Source: Mitsuaria sp. GD03876
Lineage (GTDB): Bacteria; Pseudomonadota; Gammaproteobacteria; Burkholderiales; Burkholderiaceae_C
NCBI RefSeq assembly: GCF_029840635.1
Contig: NZ_JAOCCU010000048.1
Span: 1 to 47,414 of the forward strand
DNA length: 47,414 nt
Reading direction: 5' to 3'
The notes under the pieces are model-generated. The model was given only the letters and a program-made list of their open reading frames with translations, did no database searches and had not been told where the DNA came from. Below are positions 23,993 to 32,673 of the stretch, piece after piece (the stretch's first letter is position 1; the number at the start of each line of letters is the position of its first letter). The position numbers and the translations under genes were made by a program.

Positions 23993-24682
23993 ATGTCACT
24001 GTTCAGCGTCTTGATCGTCGAGGATCAGCTTCGTTTCCGCGAAGCGTTCGCCCATGCCCTGGAAAAAGCGCCGGACATCCGTCTGGTGGGCATGGCCACC
24101 GATCTCCAGCAGGGTCGCAAGATGTTCGACCAGACACGTCCGGACGTGCTGCTGGTCGACCTGGACCTGCCCGGCGGCAGCGGGATCGAACTGATCCGCC
24201 ACGCCGCCCACGTCGCCCCGGAATGCGAGGTGATGGTCATCTCCGTCTTCGGCGACGAGCAGCACGTGCTCTCGAGCATCGAGGCCGGCGCGACCGGCTA
24301 CCTGCTCAAGGACTCGCTGGCGCTAGATCTGCCGGGCCAGCTGCGCTCGCTGCGCGCGGGCGGCAGCCCGATCTCGCCGGTGATCGCCCGCCGGCTGCTG
24401 CTGCGCCTGGCGCCGCAGGGCGGCGGCGCGCATCCGCGCGGCTTCGGCGACTCCGCCCCGATGCCGCTGGTGGACGAGCAGGTCGTCGCGCTGTCCGAGC
24501 AGGAATCGCGCGTGCTGCACCTGGCCGCCAAGGGCTTCACCTTCGACGAGATCGCGCAGTTCATGAACGTGTCGCCGCACACGATCATGACCTACGTGAA
24601 ACGCACCTACCGCAAGCTGCAGGTGCGCTCCAAGGTCGAGGCGATCTACGAGGCGCGCCGCCTGGGCTGGTTGCGCGACTGA
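23993..24682 (+). CDS. NarL/FixJ-family response regulator (orphan)
   Basis: A 229-aa regulator starting at ATG 23993 behind gaggga. The receiver has SVLIVEDQLRFREAF, the phospho-acceptor Asp in DVLLVDLDLPGGSG and Lys in GYLLKDSLA. After a Pro/Gly linker (about 140-160) comes a LuxR-type helix-turn-helix: LSEQESRVLHLAAKGFTFDEIAQFMNVSPHTIMTYVKRTYRKLQVRSKVEAIYEARRLGWL. No sensor kinase is beside it, so it is an orphan here. It sits between argB (which has its own terminator) and slmA, interrupting an order that is often direct in Burkholderiales. Targets are unknown. Confidence 0.92.
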   Translation: MSLFSVLIVEDQLRFREAFAHALEKAPDIRLVGMATDLQQGRKMFDQTRPDVLLVDLDLPGGSGIELIRHAAHVAPECEVMVISVFGDEQHVLSSIEAGATGYLLKDSLALDLPGQLRSLRAGGSPISPVIARRLLLRLAPQGGGAHPRGFGDSAPMPLVDEQVVALSEQESRVLHLAAKGFTFDEIAQFMNVSPHTIMTYVKRTYRKLQVRSKVEAIYEARRLGWLRD

Positions 24683-24794
24683 GCGGCGCGCGGGCAACGA
24701 GGGGGCGGCCAGGCGGCTGCCGTACGGCGTGCGGCATCGCCGTCAAGACGGCGTTCCGGGTGTGCCAGAATCGCCGCACACTTCGGCCCCTCCC

Positions 24795-25433
24795 ATGCAC
24801 ACCAGCCCCCCGGACACCACGGATTCCGCCGCTGCCAAGCCGGCGGAACTCCCGCGCAAGCGGCTCAAGCCGGGCGAGCGCCGCGTGCAGATCCTGCAGA
24901 CGCTGGCCAGCATGCTGGAGCAGCCCGGCGCCGAGCGCGTCACCACCGCCGCGCTGGCCGCGCGGCTGGAGGTCAGCGAAGCTGCGCTCTACCGCCACTT
25001 CGCCAGCAAGGCCCAGATGTTCGAGGGCCTCATCGAATTCATCGAGACCAGCATCTTCTCACTGCTCAACCAGATCGCCGAGCGCGAGACCGACGGCCTG
25101 GCCCAGGCGCAGCGCATCGTCGCGGTGCTGCTGCAGTTCGGCGAGCGCAACCCGGGCATGGCCCGCGTGATGGTCGGCGACGCGCTGGTCTACGAGAACG
25201 AGCGCCTGGTCGCGCGCATGAACCAGTTCTTCGACAAGGTCGAGTCCTCGCTGCGCCAGGCGCTGCGGACCGCCGCGGAGGCCTCGGGCTCCAGCACCCC
25301 GACCGTCGAGGCGCAGGCGCAGGCCTCGGTGCTGGCGAGCTTCATCATCGGCCGGCTGCAGCGCTACGCGCGCTCGGGCTTCAAGCGGCTGCCCACCGAG
25401 CAGCTGGACGCGGCCATGCGAATGCTCGCTTGA
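24795..25433 (+). CDS. slmA: Nucleoid occlusion factor SlmA
   Basis: A 212-aa TetR-fold protein. After a short Pro/Ala-rich N-terminus come LKPGERRVQILQTLASMLEQPGAERVTTAALAARLEVSEAALYRHFASKAQMFEGLIEFIETSIFSLLNQI, the helix-turn-helix and start of the SlmA core, and later VMVGDALVYENERLVARMNQFFDKVESSLRQALR, the characteristic SlmA stretch. SlmA binds specific DNA sites and blocks FtsZ polymerisation over the nucleoid. Start ATG 24795. It is first of a row of rightward genes (DUF815 ATPase, Nudix, hisI, hisE), with 58 bp to the next. Confidence 0.93.
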   Translation: MHTSPPDTTDSAAAKPAELPRKRLKPGERRVQILQTLASMLEQPGAERVTTAALAARLEVSEAALYRHFASKAQMFEGLIEFIETSIFSLLNQIAERETDGLAQAQRIVAVLLQFGERNPGMARVMVGDALVYENERLVARMNQFFDKVESSLRQALRTAAEASGSSTPTVEAQAQASVLASFIIGRLQRYARSGFKRLPTEQLDAAMRMLA

Positions 25434-25491
25434 GGCTTCGCGACGTCCCGCGCCCCTGATCCGGCCAGGGGGCCGCCTACACTCGGCCCCT

Positions 25492-26448
25492 ATGTCCCAA
25501 GCCCCTGACGCCCCCAACGCCCTGGAAGCGCTGCTGCGGCGCGCCGACACCCTGCTGAGCCGCCTGGAGGCGGTGCTGCCCCAGCCCCTGACGCCGCCCG
25601 ACTGGGACGCCACCGTCGCCTTCCGCTACCGCAAGCGCGGCGCCAGCGCCCGGCTGGAACCGGTCCGGCACCTGTCGGCGATTCGGCTGGGCGACCTCAA
25701 GGAGGTCGAGCCGCAGAAGGAACGCCTGCTGCGCAACACCCGCCAGTTCGTCCAGGGCCAGCCCGCCAACAACGTGCTGCTGACCGGCGCGCGCGGCACC
25801 GGCAAGAGCTCGCTGATCAAGGCCTGCCTCAACGAGTTCGCCGACCGGGGCCTGCGGCTGATCGAGGTCGACAAGGCCGACCTGGTCGACCTGCCGGACC
25901 TCGCCGACCTGGTCGCCGACCGGCCGGAGCGCTTCGTGATCTTCTGCGACGACCTCAGCTTCGACGAAGGGGAGGCCGGCTACAAGGCGCTGAAGTCGAT
26001 GCTGGACGGCTCGGTCGCCGCCGCCACCGACAACCTGCTGATCTACGCGACCAGCAACCGCCGCCACCTGCTGCCCGAGCAGATGAAGGACAACCTCGGC
26101 TACACCCACGGCGAGCGCGACGGCAACGTCGAGGTGCATCCGGGCGAGGCGGTCGAGGAGAAGATCTCGCTGTCCGAGCGCTTCGGCCTGTGGATCAGCT
26201 TCTACAGCTTCAGCCAGCAGGAATACCTGGCGATCGTCGCGCAGTGGCTGACGCACTTCGGCCTGGACGCCGCCCGCATCGAGGCCGCGCGCCAGCCGGC
26301 GCTGGTCTGGGCGCTGGAGCGCGGTTCGCGGTCGGGCCGCGTCGCCTACCAGTTCGCGCGCGACCTGGCCGGCCGCGGCGGCGCCGCCGACGCGGCGCCG
26401 GTCATCTCCCAGGACGGCGACGCGCCGGAAGGACTCGACCATGTCTGA
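25492..26448 (+). CDS. DUF815-family ATP-binding protein
   Basis: A 318-aa AAA-type P-loop ATPase of the DUF815 family. Walker A GARGTGKSSLIKA lies about residues 98-110, Walker B VIFCDDLSFDEGE about 148-160, and sensor region IYATSNRRHLLPE about 182-194. Then NLGYTHGERDGNVEVHPGEAVEEKISLSERFGLWISFYSF matches the conserved C-terminal half. Its function is not established. In Burkholderiales it commonly sits beside slmA. A TACACT -10-like element lies just before the start (near 25479). Its last 8 bp overlap the Nudix gene. Confidence 0.92.
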   Translation: MSQAPDAPNALEALLRRADTLLSRLEAVLPQPLTPPDWDATVAFRYRKRGASARLEPVRHLSAIRLGDLKEVEPQKERLLRNTRQFVQGQPANNVLLTGARGTGKSSLIKACLNEFADRGLRLIEVDKADLVDLPDLADLVADRPERFVIFCDDLSFDEGEAGYKALKSMLDGSVAAATDNLLIYATSNRRHLLPEQMKDNLGYTHGERDGNVEVHPGEAVEEKISLSERFGLWISFYSFSQQEYLAIVAQWLTHFGLDAARIEAARQPALVWALERGSRSGRVAYQFARDLAGRGGAADAAPVISQDGDAPEGLDHV

Positions 26449-26923
26449 GCCGCTCAAGGCCAATCCCCACAGCCCCTCCGCCGCCACCGACCGCGAGCCG
26501 GTGGACGTGGCCGTCGGCGTGCTGGTGCGCCGCGATCCCCGCGGCCGCGAGACCGAGTTCCTGCTGACCTCCCGCCCCGAGGGCAAGGTCTACGCCGGCT
26601 ACTGGGAATTCCCGGGCGGCAAGCTCGAGGCCGGCGAGACGGTCGAGCAGGCGCTGCGGCGCGAGCTGCACGAGGAACTCGGCATCACCATCGGCGCCGC
26701 GTTCCCCTGGAAGATCGAGTTGATGGAGTACCCGCACGCGAAGGTGCGGCTGCATTTCTGCAAGGTCCACGAGTGGTCCGGCGAGTTCGAGATGCGCGAA
26801 GGCCAGGCGATGAGCTGGCAGCAACTGCCGGTGCAGGTCCAGCCGGTGCTGCCGGGCACGATCCCGGTGCTGCAGTGGTTCGCGGCCGAGCGCTTCCATG
26901 TCGGCCTCACCCATGTCGTCTGA
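26441..26923 (+). CDS. Nudix hydrolase (MutT-like)
   Basis: A 160-aa protein with a complete Nudix box at residues 60-82 (G-x5-E-x7-REL-x-EE-x-GI). The preceding EFPGGKLE is the MutT hallmark. MutT-type enzymes hydrolyse oxidised nucleotides such as 8-oxo-dGTP in the cytoplasm. The [11 protein letters not shown] strand opens the fold, and [30 protein letters not shown] is typical of MutT beta strands. The sanitising substrate is family knowledge, not shown here. The start overlaps the DUF815 stop by 8 bp. Confidence 0.9.
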   Translation: MSEPLKANPHSPSAATDREPVDVAVGVLVRRDPRGRETEFLLTSRPEGKVYAGYWEFPGGKLEAGETVEQALRRELHEELGITIGAAFPWKIELMEYPHAKVRLHFCKVHEWSGEFEMREGQAMSWQQLPVQVQPVLPGTIPVLQWFAAERFHVGLTHVV

Positions 26924-26969
26924 AGGCATGAGCGGGGCTTCGGCGGTGGGCGCGGACTACACTGCCGCG

Positions 26970-27362
26970 ATGGACTGGCTGGATCAGATCAAGTGGGACC
27001 GCGACGGGCTGGTGCCCGTCATCGCCCAGGAGCAGGGCTCGAACGACATCCTGATGTTCGCGTGGATGAACCGCGCGGCGCTGGCGCGCACCGCCGAGCT
27101 CGGCGAGGCGGTGTACTGGAGCCGCTCGCGCCAGAAGCTGTGGCACAAGGGCGAGGAGTCCGGCCACGTGCAGCAGGTGCACGGCATCCGGCTGGACTGC
27201 GACAACGACGTCGTGCTGCTGAGCGTCACCCAGCACGGCCACGAGCCCGGCATCGCCTGCCACACCGGCCGCCACAGCTGCTTCTTCCAGAAGCTCGAGG
27301 GCGGCCAGTGGACGACGGTGGAGCCGGTCCTGAAGGACCCGGCCAGCATCTACAAGGCATGA
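26970..27362 (+). CDS. hisI: Phosphoribosyl-AMP cyclohydrolase
   Basis: A 130-aa HisI. It opens the purine ring of PR-AMP, the third step of histidine biosynthesis. Signatures: [42 protein letters not shown], the metal-binding DCDNDVVLL (Asp/Cys), and the zinc-site [11 protein letters not shown] start it at ATG 26970 ([10 protein letters not shown]), where conservation begins; in-frame ATGs further upstream, within or just after the Nudix gene, are alternatives. The stop overlaps hisE by 4 bp (ATGA), marking coupled translation. Confidence 0.95.
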   Translation: MDWLDQIKWDRDGLVPVIAQEQGSNDILMFAWMNRAALARTAELGEAVYWSRSRQKLWHKGEESGHVQQVHGIRLDCDNDVVLLSVTQHGHEPGIACHTGRHSCFFQKLEGGQWTTVEPVLKDPASIYKA

Positions 27363-27784
27363 ACGCCATGGACACGCCGGTTCCCGCCGACATCCAGTCT
27401 CCCGACAGCCCGTCCCCCGCGGTGACGGCGCCGCCGCCCGCGCCGCTGACCGGGACCGATGTCCTGGCGCACCTGGGCGACGTGATCGCGCAGCGCCGCG
27501 CCGAGGGCGATCCGGACAAGAGCTACGTCGCCAAGCTGTTCGCCAAGGGCCTGGACCAGATCCTCAAGAAGGTCGGCGAGGAAGCGACCGAGGTCGTCAT
27601 CGCCGCCAAGGACGGCGCGCCGGACGCGCTGGTCTACGAGGTCGCCGACCTGTGGTTCCACACGATCGTCGCGCTGGCCGCGCTCGACGTGCGGCCCGAG
27701 CGGGTGCTGGCCGAACTCGCGCGCCGGGAGGGGCTGTCCGGCCTCGAGGAATTCGCCAACAGAAGCAAGAAGGAGCAGGCATGA
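27359..27784 (+). CDS. hisE: Phosphoribosyl-ATP pyrophosphatase
   Basis: A 141-aa HisE. It converts PR-ATP to PR-AMP, the second histidine step, and so feeds HisI next to it. After a Pro-rich, poorly conserved N-terminus of about 35 residues ([13 protein letters not shown]...) come [52 protein letters not shown] and [16 protein letters not shown]. These contain the KVGEEATE and EVADLxFH metal-binding motifs of all-alpha MazG-like pyrophosphatases. The start could be 27359 or the in-frame ATG at 27368. The stop overlaps the next gene (ATGA). Confidence 0.94.
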   Translation: MNAMDTPVPADIQSPDSPSPAVTAPPPAPLTGTDVLAHLGDVIAQRRAEGDPDKSYVAKLFAKGLDQILKKVGEEATEVVIAAKDGAPDALVYEVADLWFHTIVALAALDVRPERVLAELARREGLSGLEEFANRSKKEQA

Positions 27785-28182
27785 CCGAAACGTTCGAACC
27801 GCAACCGCCGGCGGTGGTGCTCGATCCGGAGCGCGAGGCCAACCTGCGCACCGTGGGCATCATCAGCTACGTGCTGCATGCGATCGTGGCGATCGGCGCG
27901 CTGCTGCCCGGCGTGCAGGCCAGCATCGTGCTGCTGGTCGTGGCGGTCATCGTCGACCTGGTGAAGCGCGACGACGCCGCCGGCAGCTGGCAGGCCAGCC
28001 ACTTCTCGTGGCGCCTGCGCAGCGTGCTGTGGTGCGGCATCCTGTACGTCGTCACGATCCCGCTGTGGTTCCTGTTCGTCATCCCGGGCTGGATCGCCTG
28101 GTGCGGGATCTCGATCTGGTTCCTGTACCGCATCGTGCGCGGCTGGCTGGCGATGAACGACCGCCGACCGATGCCGACCTGA
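27781..28182 (+). CDS. DUF4870-family membrane protein
   Basis: A 133-aa small inner-membrane protein with three likely TM segments (about residues 26-42, 44-60 and 83-118, the last possibly two helices). It has the DUF4870-type pattern [19 protein letters not shown] ... [49 protein letters not shown]. Its function is unknown. It overlaps hisE by 4 bp (ATGA), as it often does in Burkholderiales, although it has no obvious histidine-pathway role. Confidence 0.85.
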   Translation: MTETFEPQPPAVVLDPEREANLRTVGIISYVLHAIVAIGALLPGVQASIVLLVVAVIVDLVKRDDAAGSWQASHFSWRLRSVLWCGILYVVTIPLWFLFVIPGWIAWCGISIWFLYRIVRGWLAMNDRRPMPT

Positions 28183-28255
28183 GCGCGACGGGATCCCGAT
28201 CCCGCCGCTTCCGGATTTCCGAACCTTCCTTCGCCGACCCGACGCCCCGTCCATC

Positions 28256-28603
28256 ATGAGCCACGACCCCAACTGCATCTTCTGCAAGATCGTCCAGGGC
28301 CAGATTCCCGCCAAGAAGGTCTACGAGGACGACGAGCTGATCGGCTTCCACGACATCCACCCGTGGGCGCCGGTGCATTTCCTGCTGATCCCCAAGCAGC
28401 ACATCGCCAGCATGGCCGACCTGCAGCCCGAGCATGCGCCGCTGCTGGGTCGCATGTCGGTGCTGGTGCCCCGGCTGATGAAGGAACTGGGCGTCACCAA
28501 CGGCTTCCGCACCGTGGTCAACACCGGCGCGGACGGCGGGCAGGAGGTCTTCCACCTCCACATGCACGCGATCGGCGGCCCGCGCCCCTGGTTGAAGGGC
28601 TGA
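28256..28603 (+). CDS. HIT-family (histidine triad) nucleotide-binding protein
   Basis: A 115-aa HINT-type protein: the zinc-like [14 protein letters not shown]-terminus, [25 protein letters not shown], and the catalytic triad in [12 protein letters not shown] (H-x-H-x-H). HINT enzymes hydrolyse AMP-linked phosphoramidates and acyl-adenylates in the cytoplasm. It lies 73 bp after the DUF4870 gene and ahead of tatA. The conserved order his-DUF4870-HIT-tatABC supports operon-like grouping. Confidence 0.94.
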   Translation: MSHDPNCIFCKIVQGQIPAKKVYEDDELIGFHDIHPWAPVHFLLIPKQHIASMADLQPEHAPLLGRMSVLVPRLMKELGVTNGFRTVVNTGADGGQEVFHLHMHAIGGPRPWLKG

Positions 28604-28796
28604 ACGCCGGCCCCACCTTCGCGCCGCCCGGCCGTCCGGCGGAGCGCCCGATCCGCCGGATGTCGTACGCCGGCGTTCGTCCAACGGGCGTGATCGGGCG
28701 GATAAGCCGCTAATGCGGGCAGGGATGGGCTTTGATCGCCGAGATGCCTGTCATGCGCGGACCTTAGAATTTCGGCTTCCGACTCTGGAGAATGTC

Positions 28797-29024
28797 ATGG
28801 GTAGTTTGAGCATCTGGCACTGGCTGATCGTGCTGGTGGTCGTGATCGCCGTGTTCGGCACCAAGAAGCTGCGCAATGTCGGCGGCGACCTGGGCGCCGC
28901 GGTCAAGGGCTTCAAGGACGGCATGAAGGACGGCACGTCCGACACGCCGCCGCAGCAGGTGGCCAACGCCAACAAGGCCGCGGACCCCAACACCGTCGAC
29001 GTCGACGCCAAGACCCGTAGCTGA
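28797..29024 (+). CDS. tatA: Sec-independent protein translocase subunit TatA
   Basis: A 75-aa TatA/E. The short N-terminal hydrophobic helix ([17 protein letters not shown]) is followed by the [24 protein letters not shown] amphipathic helix and a charged tail. It forms the pore-like assembly that moves folded twin-arginine proteins across the inner membrane. Start ATG 28797 with ctggag seven bases upstream; a TAGAAT hexamer near 28764 is a possible -10. TatB follows 11 bp later. Confidence 0.95.
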   Translation: MGSLSIWHWLIVLVVVIAVFGTKKLRNVGGDLGAAVKGFKDGMKDGTSDTPPQQVANANKAADPNTVDVDAKTRS

Positions 29025-29035
29025 GCGCGACCCGC

Positions 29036-29524
29036 ATGGTCGATTTCGGTTTCGACAAGCTGCTGCTGATCGGCGGCGTGGCGCTGGTCGTGCTCGGTCC
29101 TGAGCGCCTGCCGCGCGTCGCCCGCACGGTCGGCACGCTGCTGGGCAAGGCGCAGCGCTACGTGTCCGACGTGAAGGCGGAGGTGAACCGGTCCATCGAG
29201 CTGGAGGAACTCCAGAAGATGAAGGGCCAGTTCGAGACCGCCGTCAGCGACGTGCAGTCCAGCGTGCAGGAGCACGTGGACGCCGCCAACCAGTCGCTGC
29301 AGTCGACGTGGAACGACGTGTCAGTCGACGGCACGACGGCCGAGGGCGGGCTCATCGGCGGCCATGGCGGTCCGGTGCCCGTCTATGCGCATCCGAAGAA
29401 GAACTGGCGCCTCAAGCGCGGCGCGACCCCGGTCTGGTACAAGCAGCGGCAGGGCGTGCGCCGCCACGCCCAATCCGGCGCGGCCCGCGTGGCGCGCTTC
29501 CGTCCCCCTCGCCGAGCCTCATGA
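29036..29524 (+). CDS. tatB: Sec-independent protein translocase subunit TatB
   Basis: A 162-aa TatB. MVDFGFDKLLLIGGVALVVLGPERLPRVARTVGTLLGKAQRYVSDVKAEVNRSIELEELQKMK has the TatB-type GPERLP motif after its TM helix and the amphipathic helix that docks substrate with TatC. The C-terminal third is long and basic (KKNWRLKRGATPVWYKQRQGVRRHAQ). It overlaps tatC by 4 bp (ATGA). Confidence 0.95.
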   Translation: MVDFGFDKLLLIGGVALVVLGPERLPRVARTVGTLLGKAQRYVSDVKAEVNRSIELEELQKMKGQFETAVSDVQSSVQEHVDAANQSLQSTWNDVSVDGTTAEGGLIGGHGGPVPVYAHPKKNWRLKRGATPVWYKQRQGVRRHAQSGAARVARFRPPRRAS

Positions 29525-30318
29525 GCCCTCCCCAAGAAGACGAACTGGCCGGCACCGAACAGCCCTTCGTGTCCCACCTGATGGAGCTGCGCGACCGGTT
29601 GATCCGGGCGCTGCTGGCCGTGGTGGTCGCCTTCGGCCTGCTGTGCATCTGGCCGGGCACGAGCGGTCTGTTCGACCTGCTCGCGAAGCCGCTGGTGGCG
29701 CACCTGCCGCAGGGCGGCTCGCTGATCGCGACCAATGTGCTGTCGCCCTTCCTGGTCCCGCTGAAGGTCACCTTGCTGGCCGCCTTCCTGCTGGCCCTCC
29801 CGGTGGTGCTGTACCAGGTCTGGGCCTTCGTGGCGCCGGGCCTGTACTCGCATGAGAAGCGGCTGGTGATGCCGCTGGTGGTGTCGAGCACGCTGCTGTT
29901 CTTCGGCGGGGTGGCGTTCTGCTACTTCTTCGTGTTCGGCAAGGTCTTCACCTTCATCCAGAGCTTCGCGCCCAAGAGCATCGCGGCCACGCCCGACGTC
30001 GAGGCCTACCTGGGCTTCGTGATGAACATGTTCATCGCTTTCGGCGCCGCGTTCGAGGTGCCGGTGGTGGTGGTGGTGCTGGCGCGCATGGGCATCGTCT
30101 CGGTGCAGCAGCTCAAGCAGTTCCGCGGCTACTTCATCGTCCTGGCCTTCGTCATCGCGGCGGTCATCACGCCGCCGGACATCGTGTCGCAGCTCGCGCT
30201 GGCGATCCCGATGTGCCTGCTGTACGAGGTGGGCCTGTGGGCCGCCGGCGCCTTCGCCCGCTACACGCGCTCCCCGGAGGCGGAATCGGAAGAAGGCAAC
30301 GGCAGCGCCGCGAGCTGA
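29521..30318 (+). CDS. tatC: Sec-independent protein translocase subunit TatC
   Basis: A 265-aa TatC with six TM helices and the conserved N-terminal SHLMELRDRLIRA. It has the first periplasmic-loop/TM pattern, LPVVLYQVWAFVAPGLYSHEKR and the C-terminal FAVTPPD-like stretch (AAVITPPDIVSQLALAIPMCLLYEVGL). TatC recognises the twin-arginine signal peptide. It is the last gene of the tat operon and ends before a 28-bp palindromic terminator shared with the convergent S41 protease gene. Confidence 0.96.
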   Translation: MSPPQEDELAGTEQPFVSHLMELRDRLIRALLAVVVAFGLLCIWPGTSGLFDLLAKPLVAHLPQGGSLIATNVLSPFLVPLKVTLLAAFLLALPVVLYQVWAFVAPGLYSHEKRLVMPLVVSSTLLFFGGVAFCYFFVFGKVFTFIQSFAPKSIAATPDVEAYLGFVMNMFIAFGAAFEVPVVVVVLARMGIVSVQQLKQFRGYFIVLAFVIAAVITPPDIVSQLALAIPMCLLYEVGLWAAGAFARYTRSPEAESEEGNGSAAS

Positions 30319-30360
30319 GCAGTCGACAAGCCCCAAGGCGGAACGTCCGATCCCAAAGCA

Positions 30361-30388
30361 AAACGCCCGATGCATGCATCGGGCGTTT
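30361..30388. terminator. Bidirectional terminator between tatC and the S41 protease gene
   Basis: A perfect 28-bp palindrome: aaacgcccgatgca pairs exactly with tgcatcgggcgttt. The A/T-rich ends give Ts on both strands, so it can terminate tatABC from the left and the protease gene from the right. Confidence 0.85.
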
Positions 30389-30423
30389 GTCATTGAGGGA
30401 CCGGAATCCCCGGGCTGGATCGC

Positions 30424-31869
30424 TTATTCGGTCTTGGCTTCCGCCTTGCGCTCCTGCGCGACCTTGGATACCGCGACCGGCTTGCCTTGCAACTGGTTCA
30501 GTGCCTGGCGCAGCGGGAAGTCCTCGGCGCTGCCGAACTCGGGCAGCGGCTTGAGCGGCTCGCCGCGCTTGGCGTAGTCGGCTTCCAGCTTCTGGCGGCG
30601 CTCCTCGCGGATCTTCTCGAGTTCCTTGGTGCGCGATTCCTCGGCCTTCTCGTCGCTGGCGTTCAGGTGCTTCTCGAGGTCGGCTTCGCGCATGCGCAGC
30701 TCGGCGAAGATGTTGCCTTCGGCGGTCTCGTCCAGCGGGATGTCGGGGACGATGCCCTTGGCCTGGATGGAGCGGCCGCTGGGCGTGTAGTAACGGGCGG
30801 TGGTCAGCTTGACCGCGGTGTCCGGGCCGAGCTGGCGGACCGTCTGCACCGAGCCCTTGCCGAAGGTCTGCAGGCCCATCACCGTGGCGCGCTTGTGGTC
30901 CTGCAGCGCGCCGGCGACGATCTCGCTGGCCGAGGCCGAGCCTTCGTTGACCAGCACCACCATCGGCACGTTCTTCAGCGCGTCGGGCAGCTTGCGCAGC
31001 GGATCGCCGGCGCCGCGGCGGGCGTAGAAGTCAGGATCGGCGCGGTAGCTGGCCTTGGACTCGGCCAGCTGGCCGTTGGTCGAGACCACCTCGACGCCCT
31101 TGGGCAGGAAGGCCGCGGAGATCGCCACCGCGCCCTCGAGCAGGCCGCCCGGGTCGTTGCGCAGGTCCAGCACGACGCCCTTGATCTTGGGGTCCTGCTT
31201 GTAGAGGTCGCCGAGCTTCTGCGCGAAGTCGTCGACGGTGCGGTCCTGGAACTGGCTGACGCGGATCCAGGCGTAGCCCGGTTCGACCAGCTTGGCGCGC
31301 ACGCTCTGGACGCGGATTTCCTCGCGCGTGATCGTGATGGGGAAGGTGCGGCTCTCCGACTTGCGGTAGATGGACAGCATCACCTTGGTGTTGGGTTCGC
31401 CGCGCATCTTCTTGACGGCCTGGTCCAGCGTCAGGCCGCGGACCGCCGTGTCGTCGATCTTGCTGATCAGGTCGCCGCTCTTGAGGCCGGCGCGGAAGGC
31501 GGGGCTGCCTTCGATCGGGGAGACGATCTTGACCAGGCCGTCCTCCATGCCGATCTCGATGCCCACGCCGACGAACTTGCCGGAGGTGCTCTCGCGGAAT
31601 TCCTTGAAGCTCTTCTTGTCGAAGAACTGGGAGTGGGGGTCCAGGCCGCTGACCATGCCGGAGATGGCGTCGTTGATCAGCTTCTTCTCGTCGACGGATT
31701 CGACGTAGTCCGATTTCACGATCCCGAAGACCGCGGCGAGCTGCTGCAGTTCCTCGAGCGGAAGGGGGCTGGCGGTGCTGCGCGCGTTGGCCTGCAGCTG
31801 CATCGTCGTCATGACGCCGGCCATCGCACCCAATGCGACCCAGCCCGCGACTTTCAGTTTGGCGCCCAT
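30424..31869 (-). CDS. S41-family C-terminal processing peptidase
   Basis: A 481-aa protease of the CtpA/CtpB type, probably anchored in the inner membrane by an uncleaved N-terminal helix (LKVAGWVALGAMAGVMTTMQL). It contains a PDZ domain (about residues 90-165, GVGIEIGMEDGLVKIVSPIEGSPAFRAGLKSGDLISKIDD) and an S41 catalytic domain. The nucleophile is Ser313 (GSASASE) and the general base Lys338 (TFGKGSVQ), 25 residues apart as in Prc and CtpB. It would trim the C-termini of periplasmic substrates. The C-terminal Lys/Glu-rich coiled-coil-like tail (about 400-481) is long. Start ATG 31869; an upstream in-frame extension is not protein-like. Substrates are unknown. Confidence 0.93.
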   Translation of the reverse strand: MGAKLKVAGWVALGAMAGVMTTMQLQANARSTASPLPLEELQQLAAVFGIVKSDYVESVDEKKLINDAISGMVSGLDPHSQFFDKKSFKEFRESTSGKFVGVGIEIGMEDGLVKIVSPIEGSPAFRAGLKSGDLISKIDDTAVRGLTLDQAVKKMRGEPNTKVMLSIYRKSESRTFPITITREEIRVQSVRAKLVEPGYAWIRVSQFQDRTVDDFAQKLGDLYKQDPKIKGVVLDLRNDPGGLLEGAVAISAAFLPKGVEVVSTNGQLAESKASYRADPDFYARRGAGDPLRKLPDALKNVPMVVLVNEGSASASEIVAGALQDHKRATVMGLQTFGKGSVQTVRQLGPDTAVKLTTARYYTPSGRSIQAKGIVPDIPLDETAEGNIFAELRMREADLEKHLNASDEKAEESRTKELEKIREERRQKLEADYAKRGEPLKPLPEFGSAEDFPLRQALNQLQGKPVAVSKVAQERKAEAKTE

Positions 31870-32190
31870 GATGAAAAACCTTGAATCAGTACAGCCTGGC
31901 TGCTTGGCGCCGGATGCCCGTCCCTGTTGCGCGGGACGGAACAATGGCGTTCCCAGTATATGCGTCGGGCAAAAACCCGGCCCGGCATGACGCGGCGGTT
32001 TACCCCTCATTTACGCGTATCGCGTGGATTGCTGGCGCCTGGCGCGGCGGTGGGGGGACGAGGCGGTGACTTCCGGCAGGGGCGGTTCGCGGCGGGGGTG
32101 CGGGCACGGGCCGTCGGTGCCATGATCCATCGATGCCGGCGCGCGATTCCGTCGAGGCGCCGAAGTCGTCCTTCCACCAGGAGCAGTTCC
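31870..32190. promoter_or_regulatory. Divergent intergenic region with candidate protease promoter
   Basis: A leftward -10 hexamer TATACT (reverse strand, 31955-31960) lies about 85 bp upstream of the protease start, with only a weak -35. The predicted leader contains a 7-bp hairpin, ccgtccc/gggacgg (31918-31939). No further ORF or RNA gene is supported. The region holds the start area of the cupin gene on the other side without a clear promoter. Confidence 0.35.
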
Positions 32191-32532
32191 ATGGCCCTGC
32201 CGCATGCCGCCCCCGCCCAGCCGATCGACGTCGCGCCGCTCGGTGCCGCGCTGTCCGCCACGCCGTCGTCCGCGCTGTTCAAGTCGCAGGGCCTGGAAGT
32301 GATGCGGCTGGTGCTGCCGGCGGGCAAGGCGCTGCCGCCGCACAAGGTCGAGGGCGAGATCACCATCCAGTGCCTCGAGGGCGAAATCGAGCTGAGCGTG
32401 CAGCGCGACGGCGCGGAGCAACGCCAGCGGCTGGGCGCCGGACAACTCTGCTACCTGGACGGCGGGGTGATGCACGGCGTGGCCGGCGTGGTGGACGCGT
32501 CGGCGCTGGTGACGATCGTGCTGAAGCGCTGA
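32191..32532 (+). CDS. Cupin-domain small protein
   Basis: A 113-aa single-cupin beta-barrel protein. LVLPAGKALPPHKVEGEITIQCLEGEIELSV (about 40-70) and GAGQLCYLDGGVMHGVAGVVDASALVTIVL (about 80-110) are the two cupin motifs. The metal-binding His and Glu pattern is only partly kept (PPHKVEGE, GGVMHG). Its role is unknown; single cupins of this size are often sugar- or metal-binding regulators or isomerase-like proteins. Start ATG 32191 behind caggag. The tRNA-Arg gene on the other strand ends two bases after its stop. Confidence 0.75.
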   Translation: MALPHAAPAQPIDVAPLGAALSATPSSALFKSQGLEVMRLVLPAGKALPPHKVEGEITIQCLEGEIELSVQRDGAEQRQRLGAGQLCYLDGGVMHGVAGVVDASALVTIVLKR

Positions 32533-32534
32533 GC

Positions 32535-32609
32535 TGGTCCCTCCGACAGGAATCGAACCTGTATTTGCCGCTTAGGAGGCGGCCGTTCTATCCATTGAAC
32601 TACGGAGAG
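32535..32609 (-). tRNA. tRNA-Arg (anticodon CCT)
   Basis: A complete cloverleaf on the minus strand. The 7-bp acceptor ctctccg/cggaggg has one G-T wobble. The D arm gttc...gaac, a perfect 5-bp anticodon stem gccgc/gcggc around ctcctaa (anticodon CCT, decoding AGG), the T arm with ttcgatt and an encoded CCA are all present. No intron. Confidence 0.95.
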
Positions 32610-32673
32610 CCCGCGCGGCCGGCTCAGTGGCGCCGGCCCGCGAAAGCGGCGGATTCTCGCACGGCTCTCCGCG

